This document shows positions 1 to 11,275 of a DNA stretch of 64,000 bases, in pieces. The notes under the pieces were generated by a model. That model made no database searches. It saw nothing but the letters and a program-made list of their open reading frames with translations, and was not told where the DNA came from. Positions within the stretch are counted from its first letter, which is position 1. Every line of letters starts with the position of its first letter. The DNA is from Ascarosepion bandense (taxonomy: Eukaryota; Mollusca; Cephalopoda; Sepiida; Sepiidae): the NCBI GenBank assembly GCA_037127315.1, contig JBBBDQ010000310.1, positions 4,663,001-4,727,000 on the forward strand, in the 5' to 3' direction. Made by a program: the position numbers and the translations under genes.

Positions 1-1974
1 ACAAAAAAAAAAACAAACAAACCCAGATCTGATATATGCTAAAATTCCTTGAATTCCACTTAATTACGTCATCTATGGTTAGGAAAATCTATTAATAATT
101 TTCACCGGTTATTGCCATTGGGCCAGCTGCCTTTGATGTCATTACATTCCATCTGTCATTGTTTATATTTTCTGACCTTGAAAATGGCTGTCTTTATGCA
201 AACATACTTTTGTTTGTCATTGTTTCTGATACCAAAAACATTTCTGTCAGTAACCAAAAAATATTACATTTCTTTTATGTTAGCTGCCTTTGACTGAAAT
301 CATATTTCTGTGGGTTACAGAAATATATTACATTATGACTTGCTTCTCAGCTTAATTAATGAGTTGTCCTCTATTCATCATTCAAGAGTTAACTTGCTAA
401 TGAGACTTTTCTAGGTTGAATTATCACCAGTCATGAAAAGTAGTTTCTCTATAATAATATCCAACAAAAATGACAACATTTGTTGCCCAATGAAAACCTC
501 ATTCTCTACTTCCACAAGTTATGCTCTGTGTCTAGTGCAATATGAAGAGTTTCATATATCAAGAAGTGCTGAACCAAAATGAAACATCTAATTCAGAGAT
601 GTATTGTCATCAAATTGAAGTATTACACAAAAAAGTGTCCATCATTGGTTAAAAAAGCATAATGCTCTTACACAATAAAGCAAGATATATATTGCCTGAG
701 TTGCACTGAATATGGTGGTTTCACCCCATCATTACTTGCTTTACCTTGTACCATCTGAGTATCATCTTTTCAGATAATTGCGACATTTTTAGAGGAAGAC
801 TGTTTATTGTGAAAAGGTTAAAGCAAATATTGAGTATTTCTTTGCATCAAGATTGATAATTTTACACTTGAAGAATCAACAATTAGCCAAATAGATGATG
901 TTATCAACAATAATTTTGATGAAATATATTAATTAAGGCCAAAGAAACTTTCTTTTCCACATTTGAATATGGGAGAGAAACATTTTCTTCGATCTTAATA
1001 TATTTCATTAATTTCTTGTTATTATTGGGACTTTCTTTCATACCTAACCAATTGAACTTTCTTTCCAACCTAATATAAAGTTGGTTAGAGATCATTTCAT
1101 TTCATATGATAATTAAAAAGCTGAATGGTGGGTCCATTTCTAAAACAAATGAAAAAATAACCAAAACTTTTTCTAATTAGAAATGTTAAAAGAGAAAATA
1201 TTTGGAAATGAAATGCCTTTCAGAAAATGCTGCTTTTTTTTTTAACTTTCAAATATTAAACAAAATTATAAATGTTGGGTTGTTAATTATTTTAATTTTT
1301 AATCCAAATTTCAGAAGCCTTAGTCATCAGCAGTTTAATGTATAAGTTTCAGTGTTGAAATCCATATGATAAGGTTTTTTTTGGGTGACAAAAATAGTGA
1401 CATAAAATAATTATTAAAAGCCTTTCCTAATGAGTTAAAAATTGGTTACTGATAATAGATACTGAGGACAGATATGACAGTGAACTACCCTCTTTATCAC
1501 CAAATCTCAAAGTTTTCTAAAAAATGAAATGACATATTTCAGGTGAGAGTGGGTGTCATGACACTTATATTACAAAATACATTACAAAAGAAAATAACTA
1601 AAATCTCAAAGCAGAAACTGTTTTTTTTTAATTATTAAGTATTCATTACGGTAAATATCACAAATAAAATGCATAGATGCTCAAATGTATATTAAATACA
1701 AAGTGCAAACTCACAATCATTGAGGCTGGATATCGTTTTCTTTTTGAACTTTATAAACCAGAAATATACCATTTAGACTTACCTGAAAAGAATAGAAAAA
1801 TTATAAGAAATCAATATGATATTAACTTTTGAGTTTTAATGACATTTATTTCTTATATCATTTTAAGCTCATTTCTACAGAATCTTAATATTTTATAATT
1901 TTCAATTTTTATAGTCATTGTACAGTGATTGACCATGGTTAAATGCAACTGGCTGAAATGCCCAACAAACAGAA
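1..1974. other. AT-rich DNA, no recognised feature
   Basis: This stretch holds only short chance open frames and homopolymer A or T runs. I found no motif, inverted repeat or match to the other repeat families of the window. It is probably intergenic or intronic sequence, or repeats too old to recognise by eye. Confidence 0.6.
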
Positions 1975-2325
1975 TTCGACTAAGTTTTCAAGAAACAATA
2001 ACAAAAGAAAGAAAAGAACATAGCAAATATAATACAATGCAAACAACAAAAGTAGAAAAAGTAACAGGAAATGTGGCAAAAAGCTTCACAAAGCAAGAAT
2101 GGTATTAAAGACACAAAAGGGATACAGACAAGTGACTGCAGCAGTATGACTTCAAAACAAGGAAAAACAGAAATATAGCAAATGTGACCAAGAAGTGGCC
2201 TATCTTATTGGATAGGAAGAAATCCTAGCATACATCTGTCCAGTTTGTCTATAAATTTGGGGAGTGGGGAAGTTTTTACAGTCATTCCTAGGAAAATTGG
2301 AACCAATAATCTTAATGAAAACTAT
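1975..2325 (+). repeat. Dispersed repeat D, copy 1
   Basis: The block is A-rich and resembles 26500-26855 in the same orientation and 5745-6070 inverted. Shared landmarks in order are a run of AAC/AAAG-rich sequence, GGGATACAG, AGTATGACTTCAAAACAAG, a segment about GGCCTAT..TTATTGG, ATCCTAGCATACATCTG and TCTATAAATTTGGGGAG. No coding potential is visible. The class is unknown; it could be the 3' part of a larger element. Confidence 0.55.
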
Positions 2326-2403
2326 TGAAAGAAAACTATAAATTTTTCCTTTTTTGTCTATATTTTAAAAGAAACTTTGCAGTTTAACTGGAGTAATCTT
2401 CAA

Positions 2404-2716
2404 AAATGTGCATTGTGGTGTAATGAATCTTGGATTGGGATTAGAAATTGGAGAGCTGAGTTCAAATTTTGGTTGAATTCGTTGCATTCACTTATGTGCA
2501 AATACCTTAGGAAAAGTATGAATTCATCTCTTCTCCCGTCAGCTATAGGTTAAATAGAAGAATAAATTGGGCTGTATAGCTTTGATTAGTAACTAGTCTA
2601 ATGCAGAAAGAAATGGCAACCTACTGAGGGAAAATCTTCTATCTAGTCAGACATGTCTCAAAAGAACCATGATCACTCAAGTGTATATCACATATGGCAT
2701 TTAACTGACTGACTAA
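2404..2716 (+). mobile_element. SINE A copy (near full length, diverged)
   Basis: It starts ATGTGCATTGTGGTG, has a degraded box B (GAGTTCAAATTTTGG), and carries the shared core about GGTTAAATAGAAG and GGCAACCTACTG. It ends with TTTAACTGACTGACT, the tetranucleotide tail of this family. It is clearly older than the 7901 and 16487 copies. SINEs are transcribed by RNA polymerase III and mobilised by a partner LINE. Confidence 0.85.
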
Positions 2717-3084
2717 ATCTTCAACTGATGCATATAATAAAAAGAATGTGTGCAGATAGCATAAATAGGTATCAGTATAGTGCAATTGCAGAGTCAAGTT
2801 CAATTTTTATCCTAGTCTGTTTTATTCACTTCAAACTAAATATGCTTAAGAAAGCCATAAATCAAATCCTTCCAATGCTGAGTAAGGTAACAAGGTAGAC
2901 TGAACTCTCTAGCTTTGGTTTGCTGATTAATTGATTAATTTCTTTTTTACAGCTTATCAACCCTTTGTGTGCTAAAGCTGAAATATATTTTGGATTAGAA
3001 GTATAATTCTTTCTGTTTTTTTCAAGTGAATATTGCATAAACAGTAATTTGAGAATAACGGTGATTTTTCCAGATAGAAGCAAT
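2717..3084. other. No recognised feature
   Basis: AT-rich sequence between two SINE A copies. A 73-codon open frame on the minus strand has no recognisable motif and is probably chance. Confidence 0.6.
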
Positions 3085-3230
3085 ACTATTTAACCCATAG
3101 CTTGAGGAGAAAGATGGATTCATACCTTTCCCAAGGATATTTGAACATAAGTGCATGCCAACAAATGACTAGAACTTGAAGTCAGCTCTCCAATTTCTCA
3201 TTGGGAACTGCTATCTAGTACACCACCAAA
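3085..3230 (-). mobile_element. SINE A fragment (5' half)
   Basis: Read on the minus strand it contains the family segments CCTTGGGAAAGGTATGAATC and a CTATGGGTTAAA element followed by the central core start, with the tRNA-like head at the right-hand end. The 3' half and the ACTG tail are absent, so this is a 3'-truncated or deleted copy. Confidence 0.75.
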
Positions 3231-3544
3231 CATATCCAGATTTGGGTGGCAGCCAGCATAAGTGAAGGAGAGCCCTGAATTCAAAACTGAAGAAATCAGT
3301 GGGGAACTATTTCACTTTCTCAAGAAGTTATGGCAATTCATAGAAAATGAAGGAATTTGTGGGTAAATGATTGTCTATGATATGCGAATGAGCATTGTAG
3401 TGCAATAATATACTTTGGGAACTGTTACTTCCAGCCTTTGATATCTTTGAGGCTGACATCCTTTGATAAATAAAGGATTTTATTTTATTTTCATGAGCTT
3501 CTTGTCTTAGTAATTTCAACATCTACTGATAAGAAGGTTGGATC
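3231..3544. other. No recognised feature
   Basis: A short spacer between the SINE fragment and LINE A. It includes weak open frames on the minus strand without motifs. Confidence 0.5.
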
Positions 3545-4130
3545 ACTGTTTCGTGTCAAGAAGTTTTACTTGTCAGAATCCATCTTGCACATTTACAAAT
3601 CTACCATTTGTCCATGCATTGAATATTGTTGCCACATCTGGTTGAATGCTTCTGCTATTCATCTCAGGGTTCTTGACAAAATCCAAAGGAGGATCTGCAA
3701 TGTAATTGATACCAAATCAGTAGCTCAACTTCAGCCACTTTCTCATTGATGTGTCTTCCCTCAGTGTTTTCTACAAATATTTTCACAGCTTCTGTTTTTA
3801 ACAAGCTTCTTTTCCTGGCACCACAAACATGTGAATTTACAGGTGCTACTAGATTGGCAACTAGGTCCCAACCTTTTACCATCAACATAGTTAAATGTAA
3901 CTCCCACTTCTACTCTAACAGTTTCTCTTCTCCTACTACTGGCCTGTGAAACTCCATTCTGTATACTTCCTTCCTTGATAGCTACAATCTCCAAAAGTTT
4001 AAAGCAATATCAATTGCCATCTTTTATGTTCTTGATTCCTATCTTTCTTTTATCTTTTCTTCAACATCCCCTGTACCTTATTCTTCTTCTTTCCTCTCAC
4101 TGTAACCCCCTGTCTTGCTTGGTGTGAGAC
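3545..4130 (+). pseudogene. LINE A (jockey/CR1-like) 3' end, broken
   Basis: Translation of the plus strand gives ESILHIYKSTICPCIEYCC, then a HIW motif and LDKIQRRICNVIDT. These are the conserved segments after the reverse-transcriptase domain that are also seen at 37970-38587. Stops and frameshifts interrupt it at about 3750. Further on, TRLATRSQPFTI and an LQKFKAI-like end are recognisable. The 3' untranslated tail ends in a CTTGCTTGG motif, as in other copies. The copy is 5' truncated, as is usual for LINEs, and non-functional. Confidence 0.85.
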
Positions 4131-4149
4131 AAGTACACAAAAAAAGTGG

Positions 4150-4494
4150 ATATCAGCTTAGAATAAGAAATTGGAGAGCCAAGTTCAAATTCCAGTCAAA
4201 TTTGTTTAATTCACTTGCACACAAATACCCTTGGGAAAGGTATTAATCAATCTCTTATTCCTCCAGCTATGGGTTGAATAGAAGTACAGATTGGGTTTTA
4301 TAGCCTTGGTTGGCAACCAGTCTACCACAGAAAGTAATGCCAACCTACTTTGGGAAGATCTTTTGCTTAGAATAGCAGAACAGATCGGGTTCTATAACCT
4401 TGGTTAGCAACTAGTCTAACAGAGAAAGAAATGGCAAACTACATGATCTCCCAAGTGTGTATCACGTATGGCTTTTGACTGATTCACTGACTGA
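4150..4494 (+). mobile_element. SINE A copy with internal duplication
   Basis: The head retains GAGAAATTGGAG-like sequence and box B (AAGTTCAAATTCCAG). The core segment CAGATTGGGTTTTATAGCC..GGCAACCAGTCTACC..GTAATG appears, and then a second version (CAGATCGGGTTCTATAACC..AGCAACTAGTCTAAC) follows from about 4378. The copy therefore contains a partial second core. It ends in CTGATTCACTGACTGATG. Either a tandem duplication or one SINE inserted into another explains this. Confidence 0.8.
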
Positions 4495-5115
4495 TGTCAT
4501 GAAAAGATATAGGAAGAAAAATATTGAAAGAAATCCATTTTATATTCTTGCTTATAAATCTTAATACATTTCTTTTCAAGTGTTTATAACATTAATAATT
4601 TTGGTGGAATGTTGTAAAATTTGAAGTATGTCTGTGGCAAATAAATTCATTATCCCCAAGTTATCCAGATTAGGATTATCAGTTTTGCTATTTCTATCAC
4701 ATTTTGGTTGAGATGATCTTTGGCCTTCCTCATATGAATGAATCATCATATGATACTAAGAATGTTAGCATGTGCTGATTTACTCACTATATGTATTAAG
4801 ATTTTTTTTTTTCAGACTAATTAATAGATTACTATTGTGTAAGGAATGTTTGATATTCAAATCTAAGAAAAACATCCCTCGTAGATAAATTATACATTTG
4901 AGGTAGACCAAAGTACATGGTAGTAAAAACCAGCAAGGAAAAGAATACCAGACAAAATAGCTTTTGGCAGAATTATAATTCCAAGTCTTCGGATTTAAAT
5001 AAACAAACATATTTTCTGTTCCACAGATTCAATAAACATATAAATAAAAACCTACTTAAAAATTATCTTTGCAATATGTTCACACCTATACAAAATAATA
5101 TTTCATAATAATATT
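4495..5115. other. No recognised feature
   Basis: AT-rich with two short overlapping open frames on opposite strands. No motif was recognised. Confidence 0.55.
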
Positions 5116-5485
5116 TCAGCTCTTCTCTTATCTGATTTGACCATTCAGAACTTGAGTGGTTATGGCTCTCCACATTTTCGTACACTTTGTAGTGCTAAGC
5201 AATGAATGTCCCTTCACACTCTCTGTTCTACCATCCATTTATACATGCTCACTAGGTAGGTTACTTGATGCTTCCCTCTGTTAGCTTGCTTTCAGTGCAT
5301 CCTGTGAGTGTTAAACTTCACAAGCCTAGTTTCCTCATTATATGTCCCATAAATTTGAACTGTTTCTTTTGATATTAAAGGCAAAAATCTTTTGTTTCAA
5401 TTTTCCTTAAAACTCTCACACATTGATCACATATGTGATTCATCTTATCAGCATTGTTCTATAGAACTACGTCTTTGTAGTGTAC
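5116..5485 (-). pseudogene. LINE B (RTE-like) 3' fragment, minus strand
   Basis: The minus strand encodes pieces like KFMGH, VTYLVSMYKWMVEQRV and LWRAM-type sequence out of frame. They correspond to the C-terminal segment of RTE-like LINE proteins seen intact at 45100-45716 (KFLGH, then a variable stretch, then the end). There are several stops, so it is only a fossil. Confidence 0.65.
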
Positions 5486-5519
5486 AGTCTTCTATTCACA
5501 CAAAATATATCAGTGTAAT

Positions 5520-5744
5520 TAGAGTTGAATTCATTGTATTCACTATGTGCAAATACCCCTGGGGAAAGGTATCTATCTTTTACCCTGCCAGTTATGGGTG
5601 AATAGCTAGACTGATTGGGTTCTATAGTGTTGATTAGCAACCATTTTACTGCAGAAAGAAATGGCTGAAAAATCTTCTGCCTTGTCAGTCATGGATCAAA
5701 AGAGACATGATTGCCCAAGTGTGTATCACACATGGCATTTGACT
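5520..5744 (+). mobile_element. SINE A copy, 5' truncated
   Basis: It begins inside the head (GAGTTGAATTCATTG) and continues through GCAAATACCCCTGGGGAAAGG, the core with GACTGATTGGGTTCTATAG and GCAGAAAGAAATGG, and ACATGATTGCCCAAGTGTG. It ends GGCATTTGACTG with only one tail unit. The tRNA-like promoter is missing. Confidence 0.85.
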
Positions 5745-6070
5745 GTATTTCAATCTCCAAAGGGAATGACTGAAAAATACTTTTCCCTCCCAAATTTATA
5801 GGCAAAAGCACATAAATGCATGCTGGATTTTCTTTCTAGCCAATTAAATAGGCTGGTTCTTGGTTTCATATGACTCAGTCCTAGTCTGTCTTGTCTTGAA
5901 CTTAAATACCATGTTCACTTATTCAAATTTGATCTTGTGTGTCAACCCAAATTCTTAGTTTGTGAATGTTTAGCCATATTACTGTTGCTTTGACTTATTG
6001 ATAAATTGCCTTGCATTCATTGTTTGCTTGCTTTATATTATTTTCTGTTCTGTTTTTTTCTTTTTATTGC
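5745..6070 (-). repeat. Dispersed repeat D, copy 3 (inverted)
   Basis: This reads as the reverse complement of repeat D. Landmarks include ATGCATGCTGGATTT, TTTCTAGCCAATTAAATAGG, TCTTGTCTTGAA and TTTGCTTGCTTTATATTATT. It abuts the end of a SINE A copy. The match weakens after about 5930, so the left boundary of the repeat is uncertain. Confidence 0.5.
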
Positions 6071-7015
6071 AAACTCTGTCAATTCTATTTGTTGGACAGT
6101 TCCGTCATTTATTTTACATCTAACCATGGCCACTCATTTTACAGCAGGAATAGAAAATATCTCCTTTTCTAACTTTCTGTTTTCACAGCTTTATAACTTT
6201 ATTCAGTAAAGTTGAAAAATTGTCTTTGACTATTTATTGATTTTGTTAATCATATTCCAGTACTATTAAAAATTTAACACTGACATTTATTGTCCTTGAA
6301 TTGCATAGACTTTCTCTATGGGGGTTTATGGGAATGTGAAAAGTGTTACAGCTATATAGAGATATGTACTGTATACTGTTACAGAATTTGTACACTGATC
6401 CAAAATGGCAAACAAATAGTCAAAAAATCTCTGAAAACCCAAACTCCGTAAGGGTTGTTAAAATTCTGTGAGCATGGGATTCTGAAAGTGAAGGATTGTC
6501 TTTGTTTAAATTTTGAATATAAGATCAAAAACACATGAAGAAGACAAAGGTTGGAAAAATAGAAAAGGACAAGACATCTCACCATGCCTAGATTACTTAG
6601 CGAGACAAGGAAACATGTAGTGATTAGTAATTGGTCAATCAGGTAATATCCATTATCACCATCTCTCTTTCACTTCTTCTTGATGCTACAACTACTGATC
6701 TTCATGAAATAAGGTAAGTAAAAAAAAAAATTGCTTGTCATTGACTCAATCTATTGGGGTTTAAATAACTGAAGTTAGGGACAACACAAAATGATCAATA
6801 TCTAATCTCTTCTCCAGTATTATTCAAATATATGAAATTGCAAAAATGGATAACAGAATTTCTTGGGGTCACCTTCAGCATAAATAAAAAGCACTGTTTT
6901 GAACATAAAACAGATATTTGTGTAACCATTGTACCATAAAGTAAAATAAGATTCATCAGGTTTTCATATTTTGAAGGGAGACAGAATAGCCTATATTTGG
7001 GACATAGAATATATA
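6071..7015. other. No recognised feature
   Basis: AT-rich sequence with several short open frames without motif. No inverted repeat was noticed. Confidence 0.5.
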
Positions 7016-7165
7016 ATTCAAAGAAAGTAATGGCAATATTAGCCATTTTCCTAAAAAGAAACATTTGCTATTTGTTGACTTAGCAGCCAGTACTGTTTTT
7101 GGTTGAAATTTATAAAATTTTTCTCTTGAAACAGTTTTTCTGGTCTCATAGCTTTTATATTTCTG
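7016..7165 (+). repeat. Dispersed repeat X, partial copy
   Basis: Contains AATATTAGCCATTTTCCTAA, GAAACATTTGC, TTGACTTAGCAGCCAGTA and TTTCTCTTGAAACAGTTTTTC. The same series recurs at 46060-46200. It stops before the second half of the repeat, and a further copy starts about 35 bp downstream. Confidence 0.6.
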
Positions 7166-7194
7166 CCAGTATGAATAGAAAAGAACCAAAAAAA

Positions 7195-7475
7195 GAGTAA
7201 TGATAATTAATCATTTTCTTATAAGGAAACATTTGGCATTCATTGACCAAGCAATCAGTACTTTTGGTTGAAATCTATTTTAGCTGTTGCTGCTGTTGGT
7301 AGTCCACAAGTAATGTGGTTTCTATCATTTGGAACAGTTCTTTGTGATTCTGTAATCCCAGTTCACAATGTTCAAAGAAAGATGATCTTTCCCAAGACCC
7401 TCAAGTTTCACTTATTCAAAGCCTTTTTTAATGTAAGTAGTTGTATACAGCTGACAGTTTAGATATCACTCAATG
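7195..7475 (+). repeat. Dispersed repeat X, second copy
   Basis: It starts again with TTTTCTTATAAGGAAACATT and ATTGACCAAGCAATCAGTA. It then jumps to GCTGTTGCTGCTGTTGGTAG, ACAAGTAATGTGGTTTC, GTTCTTTGTGATTCTGT and CACAATGTTCAAAGAAAG. The order matches 46060-46510, but this copy lacks about 150 bp in the middle. The following 7476-7720 segment is less AT-rich than its surroundings and may belong to the same element. No protein is recognised. Confidence 0.6.
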
Positions 7476-7900
7476 GTTTTGACACCAGGCATAACATTTA
7501 TATGACAGTTTCCATCTGATGAGACTAATCTATATTATAAGAGCCATGTCACAAGACCTTATTGGTGAGAAGGGAGATAAGTCAATCCTTCTTTCTTGGA
7601 AGATGTGCGAGGTGAATCGAGGAGGTTGGGTGATACCCCCCACCCCATGACTGCTGTTAACTTCTTTGATGCCTTGGAAGAGAGGAGAGTGACTGTGGTT
7701 CATTTCAATGGAACTGTATGTCTGTATGTTTTTCTTTCTTTTTCTCACTCAAATCAAGTGTTATCTTTTCTCATAGATGTTAAAATTTTTTTCTGTTCCC
7801 TTGTTTCTTTCTGTCCAAATTCCTGTTTTATGAACATTTCTTTTAATAATAATTTTTAACAAAATTCAGCAGATGATGTTATTTCATTTTACTTATTGTA

Positions 7901-8217
7901 GGATGTGCATTGTGGTGCAGTGGATATTGGCTTGGAGTGAGAAATCGGGGAGCCAAGTTCGAATTCCAGTTGAATTCCTTGCATTCAATTACATGCAAAT
8001 ACCCTTGGGAAAAGTATTAATCCATCTCTTTGCTCCAGTTATGGGTTAAATAACAGGACAGATTGGGTTCTATAACCTATTGGCTGGCAACCAGTCTACC
8101 ATAGAAAGTAATGGCAACCTACTGCAAGATAACCATCTACCCAGTCAGTCTTGTTTTTTTCGAGACATGATCGCCTAAGCGTGTATTTTGTATGGCACTT
8201 AACTGACTGACTGACTG
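7901..8217 (+). mobile_element. SINE A, full-length reference copy
   Basis: The 5' head is tRNA-like. Box A reads TGGTGCAGTGG and box B reads AGTTCGAATTCC about 45 bp downstream, the usual RNA polymerase III spacing. The family core follows (CAGGACAGATTGGGTTCTAT and a GGCAACCAGTCTACC segment), then CATGATCGCCTAAGCGTGT, and the tail is TTAACTGACTGACTG. The possible 6-bp target duplication ATTGTA lies at 7895-7900 and 8218-8223. There is no open frame, as expected. Confidence 0.92.
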
Positions 8218-8220
8218 ATT

Positions 8221-9415
8221 GTAATTGGATTTTTATTTTATTTCCTTTCATTATTTCTTTCTTTCATTTACATTCTCACTGAAATCAAGTATTGTTTTTC
8301 ATCCATTAAATATTTGAGATTAACAACTTTAACAAAATATTTCAATAGCAATCATAAATCATGGGATGCAAATGAACAGATTTTAAATTGACAACTTTTT
8401 CCATTTCACAGAAACAGAGGTTAAGCACTTTTATCTTCCCTTCTTTTTTTTTTTCATATTTTCTTTAATGATTTATTCCCAGAAACCAACCAGTGTCTCT
8501 GATATGTCTTTCCACGCTATCAAAACAGAACAGCCTCTTATTTATGAATTATTTACAGGGCATAAAGTACATAACTGAGAAACTAAAGGACAGACATGCT
8601 GAATTAGAATAAGATAACTATAAACATTATATTTGGTAGATATCCTATTTTTTTTATTGAACCATGTAACTGATGTCTACAGGGCTAGATTGAGATTTAA
8701 TAAAGATGCTGTGCCTTTTGGTAAAATTTGTTGTTAGTAATAAATATTTAATAATAAACAAACATATGGTTGATTCAGCTACATCTCAATGTTTATTTAC
8801 TCTTGCAACATATTTTTTTTTCTGAAAGCTCACTTTGGCATTCTTACATGTAAACTTTCCCTCTTTTATTCAGTGGTAAAACTTTGAAGTGAAAACCTCT
8901 CATAAAATATAAATAAATCTGGGAAAAGAGATTTGGATTTTAGAATTTCTAAAAACTTTTCTTGAGCATTTTCTTTTTTAAACCTTTATCTACAAACAAA
9001 CAAGATTATTTCATCAAAGATTTCAGATATATTTGTCTATATTTCTAATATGAGACATTATATTTATTTACACTATTTGCATTGTATGGATTGTCCTCAT
9101 TTTTGTTGCTATATTCATTATGTTTTGATAATTGTACACCCCAATCTTCTTCAGGTGATTGAAATTTAGAACTTAACTATTTCCTTCACTGAGTTAGATT
9201 GTACTAGTATACATTATATAAACACTTTCATAGTAGCTTCTTACAGCAGGTTAAATAAATGTGTCACAAATAAAGTTTGAGATATTAGTTAAAAACTATT
9301 CAGTTAGCAAGAATTTGTATGAGGTGGAAAGAGAATATAACCCAGTATTTCACTTCATTATATTGTTTTTCTATCAGAGAGTAAGTGAAAAATTGAATTC
9401 ATAACAGATTGAAAG
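8221..9415. other. No recognised feature
   Basis: About 1.2 kb of AT-rich sequence. I saw no repeat-family match, open frame of note or inverted repeat. Confidence 0.55.
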
Positions 9416-9423
9416 TGAAGAAA

Positions 9424-9670
9424 GAATGAAAAATAAGTGTATAAAGAATGAAAAATAAGGGTATAAAGAATGAAAAAATAAGGGTATAAAGAATGAAAAA
9501 TAAGTGTATAAAGAATGAAAAATAAGGGTATAAAGAATGAAAAATAAGGGTATAAAGAATGAAAAATAAGTGTATAAAGAATGAAAAATAAGGGTATAAA
9601 GAATAAAAAATAAGGGTATAAAGAATGAAAAATAAGGGTATAAAGAATGAAAAATAAGGGTATAAAGAAT
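9424..9670 (+). repeat. 22-bp minisatellite, 11 units
   Basis: The unit is GAATGAAAAATAAGGGTATA plus AA, repeated eleven times with little divergence. One position alternates T or G (AAGTGTATA or AAGGGTATA) in the order T G G T G G T G G G G. One unit carries an extra A and another has GAATAAAAAA. Long minus-strand open frames across it are a consequence of the repeat and encode no recognisable protein. Confidence 0.95.
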
Positions 9671-9730
9671 GAGAAATGGAGGAAAAGGAATGAGAAATGG
9701 AGGAAAAGGAATGAGAAATGGAGGATAAAG
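9671..9730 (+). repeat. 21-bp tandem repeat, about three units
   Basis: The unit GAGAAATGGAGGAAAAGGAA plus T follows directly on the 22-bp array. The third unit is incomplete (GAGAAATGGAGGATAAAG). It shares the GAATGA start with the neighbouring array, so it may have arisen from it. Confidence 0.9.
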
Positions 9731-10400
9731 ATGCCAAGGAAAGAGAAAAAGAAATATGGAGAAAGTCAATAAAAAGGAGGAGGAGGAAAAGTATTAAGTT
9801 AAGACCAGAAAGAGATGTTGAATAGAATTCAAAGAAAAAAGTTTGAAAAAAGTGAGATGTTATGAAGGAAAGAAGAACAATGCAAAGAAACAGAAAAAAA
9901 CTAAATGACTAAAAATAACAAAAGCAACAATTCAATAAAAAAAAAAAATTAAGAATTTCATTTTTGTACAGATTTAATGTTAAACATTTTTGAAACATTA
10001 GGAAACTGCATTAAGTTAATTTGGAAAGGAAAGCTCTTGAAATTGCAACTTATCTAGTGAATTTAGGTTTGAGCCAAAAAATTTGAAAATAGCTGGTGAT
10101 TGTTTAATGGCTGAAAAATAAATTTGATCAGAATAAAAATAGAGAACTTGGTTCTTGGCAGACATCAATGTTTGATAACAGTTATTTGGTTAGTACACAT
10201 GATTTTCTGGTATGTAAAATGTTTAGATATATCCTCTTCCATATTGTACTTAAAAAAAGTAAGTTTTAGTGAGTTGCTGAGCAAACAGACACTTTTTCCA
10301 TGGAGTAATTCAATCAGCAATGAAACACAATTGAGTGAGTTTGTGTAAAAACGTATCTTTGCAATATGTTCACAGTGAATGTACATCAGGTTTTGCTTAA
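9731..10400. other. Purine-rich then AT-rich DNA
   Basis: From 9731 to about 9950 the plus strand is strongly purine-rich (A and G), continuing the composition of the minisatellites. The rest is ordinary AT-rich sequence without a recognised feature. Confidence 0.6.
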
Positions 10401-10403
10401 AAA

Positions 10404-10605
10404 TTGGACATTTGTCTGCAGGTTATTCAGATGTTTAAAGATTCTTTGATAAATAAAGACCAGATAAAAATTTGGTACCAACACATTAAAATTGGCCCAA
10501 AATCTGTTAAAAGTGATCCATATTTTGGAAGACCTTCATCAAATAGAACACCTGAAAATGCTGACCATCTGCAGGCAAGAATCAAAGGAAATTGGTGATT
10601 GTCAC
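10404..10605 (+). pseudogene. Mariner-type transposase N-terminal fragment
   Basis: The frame contains KDQIKIWYQHIKIGPKSVKS, then DPYFGRPS and RTPEN. This resembles the N-terminal DNA-binding region of mariner-like transposases, where a WF/WY..FK.G..SV..DPR.GRPS series is typical. No catalytic domain follows, because the sequence stops at 10598 and becomes non-coding. It is a short relic. The family assignment is from recollection of the motif. Confidence 0.65.
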
Positions 10606-10689
10606 TGTGAGAATTAGAAAAAAATTAATTAGTGATTTTAGAATTAGTGATTTTATAAACTTTTTAAAAAACTTCAATCTAAGTAAGGA

Positions 10690-11275
10690 AATAAAATCAC
10701 TAAGTTATAATGAGGTCATTAAGTAAGAGAGAATATTAGAAAAAGAAAACATTATTAAGGAGAGAGAACAATAAAAGAACAGGAATTAAGAAAATAGAAA
10801 TTAGTGATTGGCATTGCATTTAAATTTGTGAAGATCAAAGTTGACTGGGAAGCAAGAAGCCAGAGAGTTCCACAAATGAGAAGCATCTATTAGCATAGAT
10901 CTCAGTTGCATTTAACCATTTCAACTATAAAATGATGAGACCCTGCCACCAATCTAGTACTACACTTAAATTTGTAATGTCTAGGTGCCAAATAGGAAGC
11001 TCATTAAAGCAATTAGTATTAAAATATGTATAAAAAAAGTACAGAGAAACTACATTATGGTGGTAGAAAAGACACTGAAGCCTAGATACCAGGTCAGGAT
11101 CAATAACATTGCAGATTCTTCTTTGGATTTAAGAAGAATCTGTAAGTACATAACAGAAGCACCAGACCAGATATGGCTGCAATATTCAATGCACGAGTGA
11201 ATGGCAGACTCATAAATATATAAGATAGATTCTGTCATGAAAAATCATCTAGCCTCACATAACAAACCACAAAAA
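10690..11275 (-). pseudogene. LINE A 3' part, minus strand
   Basis: Minus-strand translation gives ESILYIYESAIHSCIEYCSH then IWSGAS. This lines up with the HLYKSTIHPYFEYCCHIWSG segment of the copy at 37970-38587. The downstream 3' region is degraded by stops and carries the untranslated end towards 10690 (ATCACTAAGTTATAATGAGG in plus orientation). It is non-functional. Confidence 0.8.

Noticed and set aside
9424..9670. CRISPR-like regular array
   Set aside because: Units are contiguous without unique spacers and the genome is eukaryotic.
9374..9769. 131-codon and 112-codon open frames with repeated FSFFIPLFFILY-like peptides
   Set aside because: They exist only because the 22-bp minisatellite lacks stops in those frames; no independent coding evidence.
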